A DNA stretch of 64,000 nucleotides from Flavobacterium sp. HSC-61S13 (GTDB taxonomy: Bacteria > Bacteroidota > Bacteroidia > Flavobacteriales > Flavobacteriaceae): assembly GCF_024171535.1 (NCBI RefSeq), contig NZ_JALJZV010000018.1, positions 16,480 through 80,479 of the forward strand, in the 5' to 3' direction. The translations under genes were made by a program, and so were the position numbers. How positions within the stretch are numbered: position 1 is the stretch's first letter; every line of letters starts with the position of its first letter. Below are positions 18,201-26,272 of the stretch, piece after piece. The notes under the pieces are model-generated. The model ran no database searches. It was not told the DNA's origin and worked only from the letters and a program-made list of their open reading frames with translations.

Positions 18201-18228
18201 AACAGAAGGTAGAAAACAGAAGGTAGAA
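18201..18228. repeat. Perfect tandem 14-mer, two copies
   Basis: The unit aacagaaggtagaa occurs at 18201-18214 and again at 18215-18228, with a degenerate continuation after it. It lies between the lipoprotein start and the tRNA terminator. No function is evident. Confidence 0.8.
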
Positions 18229-18261
18229 GGTACAAAATAGAAATCCGAAACCACTAAAAAC

Positions 18262-18299
18262 AAAAAAGTCTCTTAAACAAAATGTTTAAAAGACTTTTT
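18262..18299 (-). terminator. Terminator after tRNA-Asn
   Basis: Arms 18263-18279 and 18283-18299 pair with one mismatch, and an extra A at 18262 adds to the T run on the minus strand. It begins six bases beyond the 3' end of the tRNA. Confidence 0.7.
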
Positions 18300-18304
18300 A
18301 AATG

Positions 18305-18378
18305 CTCCCCCTCTTGGGCTCGAACCAAGGACCCTCTGATTAACAGTCAGATGCTCTAACCAACTGAGCTAAGGAGGA
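18305..18378 (-). tRNA. tRNA-Asn (anticodon GTT)
   Basis: On the minus strand the sequence folds into a complete cloverleaf. The acceptor is TCCTCCT/AGGGGGA with one wobble, the D-arm is AGCTCAGTTGGTTAGAGC, the anticodon loop is CTGTTAA with GTT at its centre, and the T-arm contains GGTTCGAGCC. The discriminator is G, and CCA is not encoded. Total length is 74 nt. Confidence 0.96.
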
Positions 18379-18460
18379 AGGTATATTACCCTTATTGCGG
18401 TTGCAAATATAGAAATTATTTAGGGCTTTCCAAACAAAACAAATGAAATTTTTTGCTTTT

Positions 18461-19099
18461 TTATTGCTCTCCTTTTAATACTGGCAACTTCCATTTGTAA
18501 CGCGCTGCGGCTATGCGAATTACAAAAACAAAAATTGCAGTAGAAATTTGTGTCACTGGAGCAGAAACCCCCATAAAATCGAAGCTATAATAAAGAAGAG
18601 CCCCCAAAATACAGGCTACCGCATATAATTCCTGCGTAAAAACAGCCGGTATCTCATTGATCAAAATATCGCGAATCATTCCGCCAACAACTCCCGTGAT
18701 CGTCCCCATGGTTACCACTACCCCTATGGAATAATCCAAAGTCAAAGCCTTTTCCACACCGACAACGACAAACAAGCCCAAACCGATACTATCAAACCAT
18801 AAGAATGGTCCATTCAAATGCACTAATTTTTTACGGAAAACAATAACAAAAAGCAGAGAGAGCACTGTACACCAAGCATATACACCTGATGTCATCCAAA
18901 ATGGCACAACACCTAATAAAAGATCTCGCAAGGTTCCTCCACCAGTAGCTGTTACAAAACCCACGACAAAGGCACCAAACCAATCCAGTTTTTTTGCAGA
19001 TGCCAAACGAATACCGCTAATAGCAAAAGCAAACGTGCCCAAGAATTCGATAACATCAACAAAAGAAACCTGTTTCCAAAAATCAACCAACTGCTCCAT
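18461..19099 (-). CDS. Trimeric intracellular cation channel (TRIC) family protein, formerly UPF0126
   Basis: A 212-residue membrane protein with about seven hydrophobic segments. It has two repeated halves, each with a Gly-rich/Arg-Asp signature: 'TATGGGTLRDLLLG' in the first and 'GVVGGMIRDILINE' in the second. This duplicated arrangement is diagnostic for the bacterial TRIC/YadS/YicG family, whose members form homotrimeric channels permeable to potassium and other monovalent cations. The ATG at 19099 was chosen over a GTG two codons upstream. It stands alone on the minus strand, upstream of the tRNA gene. The physiological role in Flavobacteria is not established. Confidence 0.9.
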   Translation of the reverse strand: MEQLVDFWKQVSFVDVIEFLGTFAFAISGIRLASAKKLDWFGAFVVGFVTATGGGTLRDLLLGVVPFWMTSGVYAWCTVLSLLFVIVFRKKLVHLNGPFLWFDSIGLGLFVVVGVEKALTLDYSIGVVVTMGTITGVVGGMIRDILINEIPAVFTQELYAVACILGALLYYSFDFMGVSAPVTQISTAIFVFVIRIAAARYKWKLPVLKGEQ

Positions 19100-19438
19100 A
19101 ACCACTAATTAAAACGAATAATCCCGCTATTTATATCCAATCACAAAAAAAGACAAACACCCAAAGGCACCCATCTTGCATCACTACTTAAAACTCAAAC
19201 GAAAATATCATTCCTCCACACAATATACAAGTACTAAGACTTTTATTATTTAAAATATCTCGATAATAGCATACCACCTTTAAAGAACAAACTTTTTAAT
19301 ATACATAGCAAGCAGTAAACAGTAATCGGTAACTAGTCGGCATAGACAGAGTAAGCACTAAATGAAGCAAGGCCATCTCTTTTGAGATGGCCTTGCTTCA
19401 TTTTTATCTTATGTTGTCTAGAATCGTTATAATACGAC
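19100..19438. other. Intergenic region upstream of the TRIC-family gene
   Basis: 339 bases without a gene. The only structured element is the hairpin at 19361-19402. The rest is AT-rich; it should contain the TRIC-gene promoter, but I could not find a convincing box pair. Confidence 0.5.
19361..19402. terminator. Long perfect hairpin, probable terminator of tdh
   Basis: A perfect 19-bp inverted repeat (19361-19379 with 19384-19402) has a TTTT loop. It lies 36 bp beyond the threonine dehydrogenase stop codon. The T run is better on the plus strand than on the tdh strand, so it probably blocks transcription from both sides. Confidence 0.75.
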
Positions 19439-20392
19439 TTACTTCCCTAAGCTAATTGCTAAATTATCCAGCATCACTTGAGTCATGCTCTTAAGATCAT
19501 ACTGGTGTTTCCAGTTCCAATCTTTTTGAGCAGCCGTATCATCTATACTTGCTGGCCAGCTATCGGCAATAGCTTGTCGGAAATCCGGAGCGTAATCAAT
19601 TGTAAATTCAGGAATATGTGTTTTAATCTCAGCTGCAATTTCTGCCGGCGTAAAAGAAATCCCTCCTAAGTTATATGACGAACGTATTTTTACATCTTCA
19701 GCAGGCGCTTGCATGATAGCCACTGTAGCAGCTAAGGCGTCATCCATATACATCATAGGTAAAGCGGTATGCTCAGACAGAAAACAAGTGTATTTTTTAT
19801 CTTCCAAAGCTTTGTAATAGATATCCACGGCATAGTCTGTTGTTCCTCCACCCGGAGGCGTAGTCCAAGAAATCAACCCTGGATAGCGGATACTTCTAAC
19901 ATCTACACCAAATTTAGCGTGATAGTATTCACACCAACGCTCACCAGTTTGTTTCGATATACCGTAAACCGTTGAAGGCTCCATAACCGTGTATTGTGGG
20001 GTATTTACCCTTGGAGTTGTCGGTCCAAATACCGCAATACTCGATGGCCAAAATATTTTTTTTATTTTTCCTTCTTTCGCCAAATTAAGCACGTGAAACA
20101 GAGAATTCATATTTAAGTCCCATGCTAAAGCTGGATTCTTCTCAGCAGTAGCCGATAACATCGCAGCCATTAAATAAACTTCGTCTATTTGATGTTTCTC
20201 CACTGCATTTGCTACCTGATCAAACTCCATAGCGTTGACCACTTCAAAAGGACCAGAAGCCATTAATTCGGGTTTTCCCTCACGAATATCGGAAGCAACA
20301 ACATTGTCATTGCCATATATTTCACGGAGTTTTATAGTCAATTCTGAACCGATTTGACCACAGGCTCCTATAATTAAAATTTTAGTACTCAT
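19439..20392 (-). CDS. tdh: L-threonine 3-dehydrogenase, SDR (epimerase-like) type
   Basis: A 317-residue NAD-dependent enzyme of the extended short-chain dehydrogenase family. It oxidises L-threonine to 2-amino-3-ketobutyrate, which is then cleaved to glycine and acetyl-CoA. It has an N-terminal Rossmann motif 'IGACGQIGSEL', a catalytic Ser in 'FWPSSIAVFGPTTPR', and a Tyr/Lys pair in 'VYGISKQTGERWCEYY'. The 'GLISWTTPPGGGTTDYAVDI' stretch is typical of the UDP-galactose-epimerase-like threonine dehydrogenases first characterised in a Flavobacterium. These are unrelated to the zinc-dependent Tdh of E. coli. No kbl gene is adjacent. A generic epimerase is the alternative, but the specificity motif makes threonine likely. 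Confidence 0.88.
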   Translation of the reverse strand: MSTKILIIGACGQIGSELTIKLREIYGNDNVVASDIREGKPELMASGPFEVVNAMEFDQVANAVEKHQIDEVYLMAAMLSATAEKNPALAWDLNMNSLFHVLNLAKEGKIKKIFWPSSIAVFGPTTPRVNTPQYTVMEPSTVYGISKQTGERWCEYYHAKFGVDVRSIRYPGLISWTTPPGGGTTDYAVDIYYKALEDKKYTCFLSEHTALPMMYMDDALAATVAIMQAPAEDVKIRSSYNLGGISFTPAEIAAEIKTHIPEFTIDYAPDFRQAIADSWPASIDDTAAQKDWNWKHQYDLKSMTQVMLDNLAISLGK

Positions 20393-20658
20393 TGTGCGAT
20401 ATTTTAATTGGCAAATATACTTAATTCAAGGTAATATGGAAGAATTATCAATTGAAGATTTGATCATTTAACGATTTGCCAGTCCAACTATTATTTGAAT
20501 CCCTATAAGCTGAATACGGATTTCAAATGGTCCGATTTTCACCCCTATACCAATAGATCCATGCCCTTACTCAACTTTAAATCCAAAAAGCAAGATGAAA
20601 TATCAAACGTTTCTATTGCTTTCTGGTTTAATTGTCTGAAAATTCGACATAACATTCG

Positions 20659-20666
20659 TAAATTTG
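20659..20666 (+). promoter_or_regulatory. Putative -7 box upstream of the lipoprotein-mfd pair
   Basis: TAAATTTG is an exact TAnnTTTG match, 20 nt before the ATG at 20687. A TTG at 20632-20634 stands 24 nt upstream, a little farther than the usual spacing. Confidence 0.5.
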
Positions 20667-20686
20667 TTGCTTAAATACAATTAACT

Positions 20687-21274
20687 ATGAGGCATTTTTT
20701 GCTTATCGGAATAGTCTTGATCAGTTTATTCACTTCATGCAAGAAAGTGGATACCCAGCAACAGGAAAATCAACTGAAGGCTCAAAAACAAACCGATTCC
20801 GTATTCAGCATACTCACCAAAACTTGGAATTTTAAAATTCCCTATCAGTCGAGTGCTTTACAGGCAGAACTTGCTGACTGGAAAGCTTGGAGTACGTTTA
20901 AAAACGACCTCAGTATTAAGCCGATATCGTCTATCAGTGCTTTTCAAAAAAAATCAGAAGTGTTGAGTAAATCATCCCTGAATCTTTTTAATGAGATACC
21001 GGCCAACCTCAATCGTCCCGATATTAAAAGTAGAATCACCGTACTCAATACCCATTTGAGTAATTTGGAAATGTATATATCCCTTGACAAAATTCCGGAA
21101 AAAAAGATTTTGTGGTTGATCCCTCAAATCAATAGCGCGCTAATGTCGTTAGTCAATCAGATGGAAGAAGTCGTGGTGAAAAAGTCAATCCCAAAAGAAG
21201 TCGGTGAAGCCGAAATGTTGAAAGCATTAGATACCCTTAGACTTGCCAACCCTACCCTCATCGAAAATCAATAG
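20687..21274 (+). CDS. Hypothetical lipoprotein upstream of mfd
   Basis: A 195-residue predicted lipoprotein. The signal peptide ends in 'LISLFTSC' (Cys18), followed by a Lys/Gln-rich linker ('KKVDTQQQENQLKAQKQTDS') and a helical body with conserved-looking 'KTWNFKIPYQSSALQAELAD'. The repeated Leu/Ile heptads (for example 'LNTHLSNLEMYISLDKI') suggest a helical bundle. I do not recognise a family. It ends 3 nt before mfd and shares its promoter, so the two are co-transcribed. That coupling probably reflects transcription rather than a role in DNA repair, since this protein should be anchored in the envelope. Confidence 0.75.
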   Translation: MRHFLLIGIVLISLFTSCKKVDTQQQENQLKAQKQTDSVFSILTKTWNFKIPYQSSALQAELADWKAWSTFKNDLSIKPISSISAFQKKSEVLSKSSLNLFNEIPANLNRPDIKSRITVLNTHLSNLEMYISLDKIPEKKILWLIPQINSALMSLVNQMEEVVVKKSIPKEVGEAEMLKALDTLRLANPTLIENQ

Positions 21275-21277
21275 AGC

Positions 21278-24200
21278 ATGGATCTTAAAACTTTATACCG
21301 AGAAGCGAGTAAAACCAATCAACTCGCTGAAGCATTAACGCAAAGAGGACAAAAGATTCATGCAAAAGGACTGATCGGATCATCTTTATCTTTTCTGATA
21401 CAAGGTGCCTTTAAAAAATCGGAACATCCTTTTCTATTGCTTTTTCACGACAAGGAGGAAGCCGCCTATTACCTCAATGATTTGGAAAACCTCATCAATA
21501 AGGAGGATGTGCTTTTCTATCCCGGATCATACCGACGTCCCTATCAGATTGAAGAAACGGATAATGCCAATATTTTACTGCGCGCAGAAGTCTTGAATCG
21601 AATCAATTCCCGTAAGAAACCCGCGATTATCGTTTCTTATGCCGACGCCTTATTCGAAAAAGTAGTGACCAAAAAAGTATTGGATAAAAACACTTTAAAA
21701 CTAACTGTTGGCGATCAAATCTCGATTGATTTTATCAATGAAGTTTTGTTTGAATATCATTTTAAACGTGTGGATTTTGTAGCCGAACCTGGAGAGTTTT
21801 CAGTGCGTGGAGGGATTATCGATGTGTTTTCTTTTTCCAATGACCATCCATACCGTATCGAGTTTTTTGGTAATGAGGTAGACAGCATCCGTTCATTTGA
21901 TGTCGAAACCCAATTATCTATAGAGAAACAAAAGAAAATTTCGATCATACCCAATGTGGAAAATAAATTTTCGCAAGAACATCGCGAGAGTTTCTTGGAT
22001 TATATTTCAGAGAAAACGGTTATTTTTTCTCAAAATACCGCAATGGTCGTTAGCCAATTAGACAAGTCGTTTGACAAAGCTTTGTCGGTTTTCGACACCT
22101 TGTCTAAAGACATCAAACATCAGGTGCCGAGCGATTTATTTCTCGACAGCAAATCCTTTTTGCAACGCGTAGAAACGTTTACGTATGTAGAATTGGCACA
22201 ACAATCTTATTTTGAAACCCCTGCGGTGATCGATTTTCACATCTTACCTCAACCCTCTTTTAACAAACAGTTTGAGCTGTTGGCCCGAGATTTAAACGAC
22301 CGTGCCGACGACGGTTACAAAAACTATTTATACTGCGCCAACGAGGGGCAGGCAAAGCGCTTTCACGAGATCTTCGAAAGTCTAAAAGACCAAAATAACG
22401 AAGTAGCCGTAAAGCAATTCAAGACGGTTGTATTTCCTCTTTACCAAGGTTTTATTGATGAAGAGAATCAAATCGTTTGTTATACCGATCATCAGATTTT
22501 TGAACGCTATCACAAGTTTTCGATTAAAAATGGTTACTCCAAAAAGCAAACCATCACTTTAAAGGAATTGACTACTTTATCCGTAGGTGATTATGTAACA
22601 CATATCGATCACGGTATTGGAAAATTTGGAGGTTTACAAAAGATTGATGTGGAAGGCAAAATGCAAGAAGCGATTAAATTGGTCTATGCCGATAACGATA
22701 TCGTTTATGTCAGCATACATTCCTTACACAAAATATCCAAGTACAACGGCAAGGACGGTACGGCCCCCAAAATATACAAATTGGGTTCCAGCGCTTGGAA
22801 AAACTTAAAACAAAAAACCAAAGCTCGGGTTAAACACATTGCGTTTAATTTGATTCAACTCTATGCCAAACGTCGTTTGGAAAAAGGATTTCAATATCAG
22901 CCCGATAGTTATTTGCAGGCAGAATTAGAGAGTTCATTTATATACGAAGATACGCCAGATCAGATTACCGCTACTCAAGACGTTAAAAACGACATGGAGA
23001 GCGAACGCCCTATGGACCGCTTGGTTTGTGGTGATGTTGGATTTGGAAAAACAGAGGTAGCCATACGCGCAGCCTTCAAGGCCGTCGATAACGGAAAACA
23101 GGTTGCCATACTTGTGCCTACTACTATATTGGCTTTTCAACATTACAAAACCTTTACCGAACGTCTGAAAGACATGCCGGTGACCGTTAATTATATCAAC
23201 CGTTTTCGCACGGCCAAACAAAAAAGCGAAACCCTCAAGGATTTAAGTGAAGGACGTTTAGACATCTTAATCGGAACCCATCAGTTGGTCAGTAAAAATG
23301 TTATTTTTAAGGACTTAGGACTTCTAATCATCGATGAAGAGCAAAAATTTGGTGTTGCAGTAAAAGACAAGTTAAAGACGATAGCACAAAATGTTGACAC
23401 CTTAACCTTAACAGCGACGCCTATACCGAGAACCCTACAGTTTTCGTTGATGGCCGCTCGAGATTTATCGGTAATAACCACCCCTCCACCGAATCGTTAT
23501 CCGATAGATACCCATGTTGTCGGTTTTAATGAAGAGGTGATTCGCGATGCTATTGCCTATGAAGTAGAACGCGGCGGTCAGGTATATTTTATCAACAACC
23601 GCATTGAAAACATCAAAGAGGTCGCTGGAATGATTCAGCGTTTGGTTCCCAATGCCCGCGTGGGGATTGGACACGGTCAGATGGAAGGAAAAAAACTCGA
23701 AGAACTGATGTTGGCGTTTATGGACGGCGATTTCGATGTATTGGTAGCTACTACCATCATCGAAAGCGGCTTAGATGTACCCAATGCCAATACAATCTTA
23801 ATCAATAATGCCAATAACTTTGGGCTGTCCGACTTACATCAAATGCGAGGGCGCGTGGGCCGAAGTAATAAAAAAGCTTTTTGTTATTTCATATGTCCAC
23901 CCTATTCGGCCATGACCGAGGAAGCGCGCAAGCGAATTCAAGCCCTCGAACAATTCAGCGAATTGGGCAGTGGTTTTAATATTGCGATGAAAGATTTGGA
24001 AATTCGCGGTGCCGGTGATATACTCGGTGGGGAACAAAGTGGATTTATCAATGAAATCGGTTTTGAAACCTATCAAAAAATCATGAATGAGGCCATCGAT
24101 GAATTAAAGGAAAACGAATTCAAAGATTTATATGCCGACGAAAATAATATAGAGACCAAAACCTTTGTCAAGGAAACCCAAATCGATACGGATTTCGAAA

Positions 24201-24625
24201 TACTGTTTCCCGATAATTACGTCAATAGCGTATCAGAACGTTTGAACTTATACAACGAGTTGAGCAATGTCAAAGATGAAACGGAGTTACTGGCCTACGA
24301 ACAAAAACTGATTGACCGATTTGGAGCCTTACCCAAAGAAGCCGTGGCGTTGTTAAACAGTTTGCGCATCAAATGGTTTGCCGCCAATGCTGGTATCGAA
24401 AAATTAGTGCTCAAACACGGAAAAATGGTCGGTTACTTTTTGGGCAATCAACAGTCGGATTATTACCAATCACCGCGTTTTAGAAAGGTTTTACTGTTTG
24501 TACAGCAACATGGAAATATCTGCAAGATGAAGGAAAAAGAAACCAAAAACGGTTTGCGATTATTATTGACTTTTGAAAATGTAAAAAGCGTCAATAAAGC
24601 GCTGGAGCTGATTCAATTGATTTAA
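21278..24625 (+). CDS. mfd: Transcription-repair coupling factor Mfd
   Basis: A 1115-residue DNA translocase that removes RNA polymerase stalled at lesions and recruits UvrA for transcription-coupled repair. Domains in order: a UvrB-like N-terminal region ('VEPGEFSVRGGIIDVFSF' type), the CarD-like polymerase-interacting domain ('LSVGDYVTHIDHGIGKFGG', about residue 435), the superfamily 2 helicase core with Walker A 'CGDVGFGKTEVAIRAAF' (about 585), DEEQ box 'LLIIDEEQKFGV', motif 'TLTATPIPRTLQFS', 'DVLVATTIIESGLDVPNANT', 'QMRGRVGRS', and the C-terminal TRCF domain. Length is close to the family norm. It follows the lipoprotein gene by 3 nt. The window also encodes UvrC (at 50 kb), which acts later in the same repair route. 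Confidence 0.97.
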   Translation: MDLKTLYREASKTNQLAEALTQRGQKIHAKGLIGSSLSFLIQGAFKKSEHPFLLLFHDKEEAAYYLNDLENLINKEDVLFYPGSYRRPYQIEETDNANILLRAEVLNRINSRKKPAIIVSYADALFEKVVTKKVLDKNTLKLTVGDQISIDFINEVLFEYHFKRVDFVAEPGEFSVRGGIIDVFSFSNDHPYRIEFFGNEVDSIRSFDVETQLSIEKQKKISIIPNVENKFSQEHRESFLDYISEKTVIFSQNTAMVVSQLDKSFDKALSVFDTLSKDIKHQVPSDLFLDSKSFLQRVETFTYVELAQQSYFETPAVIDFHILPQPSFNKQFELLARDLNDRADDGYKNYLYCANEGQAKRFHEIFESLKDQNNEVAVKQFKTVVFPLYQGFIDEENQIVCYTDHQIFERYHKFSIKNGYSKKQTITLKELTTLSVGDYVTHIDHGIGKFGGLQKIDVEGKMQEAIKLVYADNDIVYVSIHSLHKISKYNGKDGTAPKIYKLGSSAWKNLKQKTKARVKHIAFNLIQLYAKRRLEKGFQYQPDSYLQAELESSFIYEDTPDQITATQDVKNDMESERPMDRLVCGDVGFGKTEVAIRAAFKAVDNGKQVAILVPTTILAFQHYKTFTERLKDMPVTVNYINRFRTAKQKSETLKDLSEGRLDILIGTHQLVSKNVIFKDLGLLIIDEEQKFGVAVKDKLKTIAQNVDTLTLTATPIPRTLQFSLMAARDLSVITTPPPNRYPIDTHVVGFNEEVIRDAIAYEVERGGQVYFINNRIENIKEVAGMIQRLVPNARVGIGHGQMEGKKLEELMLAFMDGDFDVLVATTIIESGLDVPNANTILINNANNFGLSDLHQMRGRVGRSNKKAFCYFICPPYSAMTEEARKRIQALEQFSELGSGFNIAMKDLEIRGAGDILGGEQSGFINEIGFETYQKIMNEAIDELKENEFKDLYADENNIETKTFVKETQIDTDFEILFPDNYVNSVSERLNLYNELSNVKDETELLAYEQKLIDRFGALPKEAVALLNSLRIKWFAANAGIEKLVLKHGKMVGYFLGNQQSDYYQSPRFRKVLLFVQQHGNICKMKEKETKNGLRLLLTFENVKSVNKALELIQLI

Positions 24626-24789
24626 TTTTTTTTGAAACCGATGTGCCAATGTGCCCATTCGTTAATTCGCCTGGGTCAGTAGTCAAATTCATTTTGATTC
24701 CTAGAAATTTTAATATTTTCTTTCTATCTTTACTTATAATCAGTACTAGGCCAATTACACGAATAGGCCGATAAGCAAATAAATAAAAA

Positions 24790-25425
24790 ATGACTATAGA
24801 TATTTGGAGTGATATACGTTGCCCGTTTTGTTATATCGGCAAAACGCGGTTAGAGCAAGCTATTGCAGAGTTCGAACACGGTAGTGAAGTAACGATTAAC
24901 TGGAAAGCTTTTGAACTCGATCCGACTATAAAAACGGATTTAACCGTTAGTACCAAAGAGTATTTGGCGCAACAAAAGGGTATGCCGCTGGAACAGGTTG
25001 ATCAGATGTTTGCACAGGTCACTCAAATGGCTCAAGCAGAAGGTTTGGTTATGGATTTAGAACAATCGATTACCGCCAACAGTTTTAAGGCACATCAATT
25101 GTCTTATTACGCACAATCAAAAGGTTTGCAAAACGAAGTAGAGGAAGCTTTGTTTCAAGCGCATTTTTCCAATGCCATTAATATAGACGATGTCGAAGAA
25201 TTGGTTAAAATAGGTACTCAAGCCGGATTGGAAGCAGACAAGATTCGCGAGATCTTGGTTACAGATGCCTACACCCGTGCCGTAGAAGAGGATGAGGCCA
25301 TGGCCAGAAGCATCGGAGTCAATTCCGTACCCTTCTTTATCGTAAACCAAAAATACGCGCTTAAAGGAGCCCAATCAAAGGATTACTTTTTAGAAACCCT
25401 TAGAGAGATTTATAAAGAGAACTAG
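24790..25425 (+). CDS. DsbA-family oxidoreductase, FrnE-like
   Basis: A 211-residue thioredoxin-fold protein with a helical insertion. The active-site motif Cys11-Pro-Phe-Cys14 ('IWSDIRCPFCYIGK') and the cis-Pro loop 'GVNSVPFFIVNQKYALKGAQ' identify the FrnE/DsbA-like family that includes 2-hydroxychromene-2-carboxylate isomerases. There is no signal peptide, so it should act in the cytoplasm as a thiol oxidoreductase or disulfide isomerase, unlike periplasmic DsbA. FrnE of Deinococcus is linked to oxidative stress tolerance; whether that holds here is inference. It stands alone, with its own terminator. A near-consensus -7 box (TATCTTTA, 24725-24732) lies 57 nt before the ATG. Confidence 0.88.
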   Translation: MTIDIWSDIRCPFCYIGKTRLEQAIAEFEHGSEVTINWKAFELDPTIKTDLTVSTKEYLAQQKGMPLEQVDQMFAQVTQMAQAEGLVMDLEQSITANSFKAHQLSYYAQSKGLQNEVEEALFQAHFSNAINIDDVEELVKIGTQAGLEADKIREILVTDAYTRAVEEDEAMARSIGVNSVPFFIVNQKYALKGAQSKDYFLETLREIYKEN

Positions 25426-25459
25426 GTTTTTTTTCTAAAATCACAAATACAATCTATTA

Positions 25460-25498
25460 AAAAACAAAAGACCAGTATACTTGGTCTTTTGTTTTTTT
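25460..25498 (+). terminator. Terminator after the FrnE-like gene
   Basis: A 15-bp stem (25460-25474 with 25482-25496) with a 7-nt loop continues into T residues, 34 nt after the stop codon. Confidence 0.85.
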
Positions 25499-25680
25499 CC
25501 TCTACATTTCCAAACTTATATGGTAAAGTTATAATCATATAAAAATTTAAGCTTACTTCGAAATTTCACAGTTCAATCACTAGCATTGTACTGTTTTAAA
25601 GAATCCTTTTAAAGCCCCTAAAACTAGCTTTGTTCGATCATCATTCACCTATAAAAACACAAGAAAGGCATTTACAACAT

Positions 25681-25863
25681 CTATTTAAGTTTATTATTCA
25701 GTAACAAATAGAATACTCCACCAAAAACAGGTAGAAATAAAATGATCAAGCACCAAATAATTTTCTTTCCAATGGGCACTTCAGCCCTGATAAGCTTGTA
25801 CAGGCTATAAACGACGGAACAAAACATAGCCACTAAAAATAATTGCCACAACCAAATATTCAT
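25681..25863 (-). CDS. Small membrane protein with a PLDc_N-like domain
   Basis: A 60-residue protein with two transmembrane helices (about residues 4-22 and 34-54), separated by 'KLIRAEVPIGKKIIW'. The second helix with 'LIILFLPVFGGVFYLLL' matches the PLDc_N domain that forms the N-terminal membrane hairpin of cardiolipin synthases. No phospholipase HKD motif is present, so it is not a synthase. Stand-alone PLDc_N proteins are common in Bacteroidetes and have no established role. The ATG at 25863 is the only start compatible with the domain. It lies alone in a gene-poor stretch. Coding is supported by the family match rather than by length. Confidence 0.75.
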   Translation of the reverse strand: MNIWLWQLFLVAMFCSVVYSLYKLIRAEVPIGKKIIWCLIILFLPVFGGVFYLLLNNKLK

Positions 25864-26272
25864 CTCTTTAAAATTTAATTCTAACTATATACTTTAATAA
25901 TTCACTTTTACAGCAATACTATAATGTAAATTGCTATTTCATAAAAATATGAATCACAATTTTATTTAATATGCTGTTAAAAGATCAAAAATACACGGTT
26001 TGATTAAAAATAAAAAACTTTTTTATGCTTTTAAGCATACTTAAATTCAGACGTTAAATTATTGGTTTTCCTCAAATTAAGGGCTTAAATAAACAACTTA
26101 TTACACCTTGATGTTTTTAAAACACCTTAATACCATACCATTTCTCGAATGCCTTTCATAATGATTTAGTCAGCACTGCACTAATCTAATTCTTAATTAA
26201 TTTCTTTTACTATAAAAAAAGAGCCACCCAAAAAAAAGGGCAGCTCTTCTTAATTATTATGTTCCGATCAAT
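25864..26272. other. Gene-poor region 25864-26272
   Basis: 409 bases of very AT-rich sequence with no convincing coding frame. It contains a short dyad at 26024-26039 (7-bp arms, 2-nt spacer) and, at its right end, the terminator of the M16 peptidase gene. Nothing else is recognisable. Confidence 0.55.
26214..26249 (-). terminator. Terminator after the first M16 peptidase gene
   Basis: On the minus strand an 11-bp stem, including two G-U pairs, encloses an 8-nt T-rich loop and is followed by seven T residues. It starts 24 nt after the stop codon. Confidence 0.75.

Noticed and set aside
26024..26039. Short dyad TATGCTT/AAGCATA as an operator
   Set aside because: Arms of 7 bp in very AT-rich DNA are expected by chance, and no regulator or promoter is adjacent.
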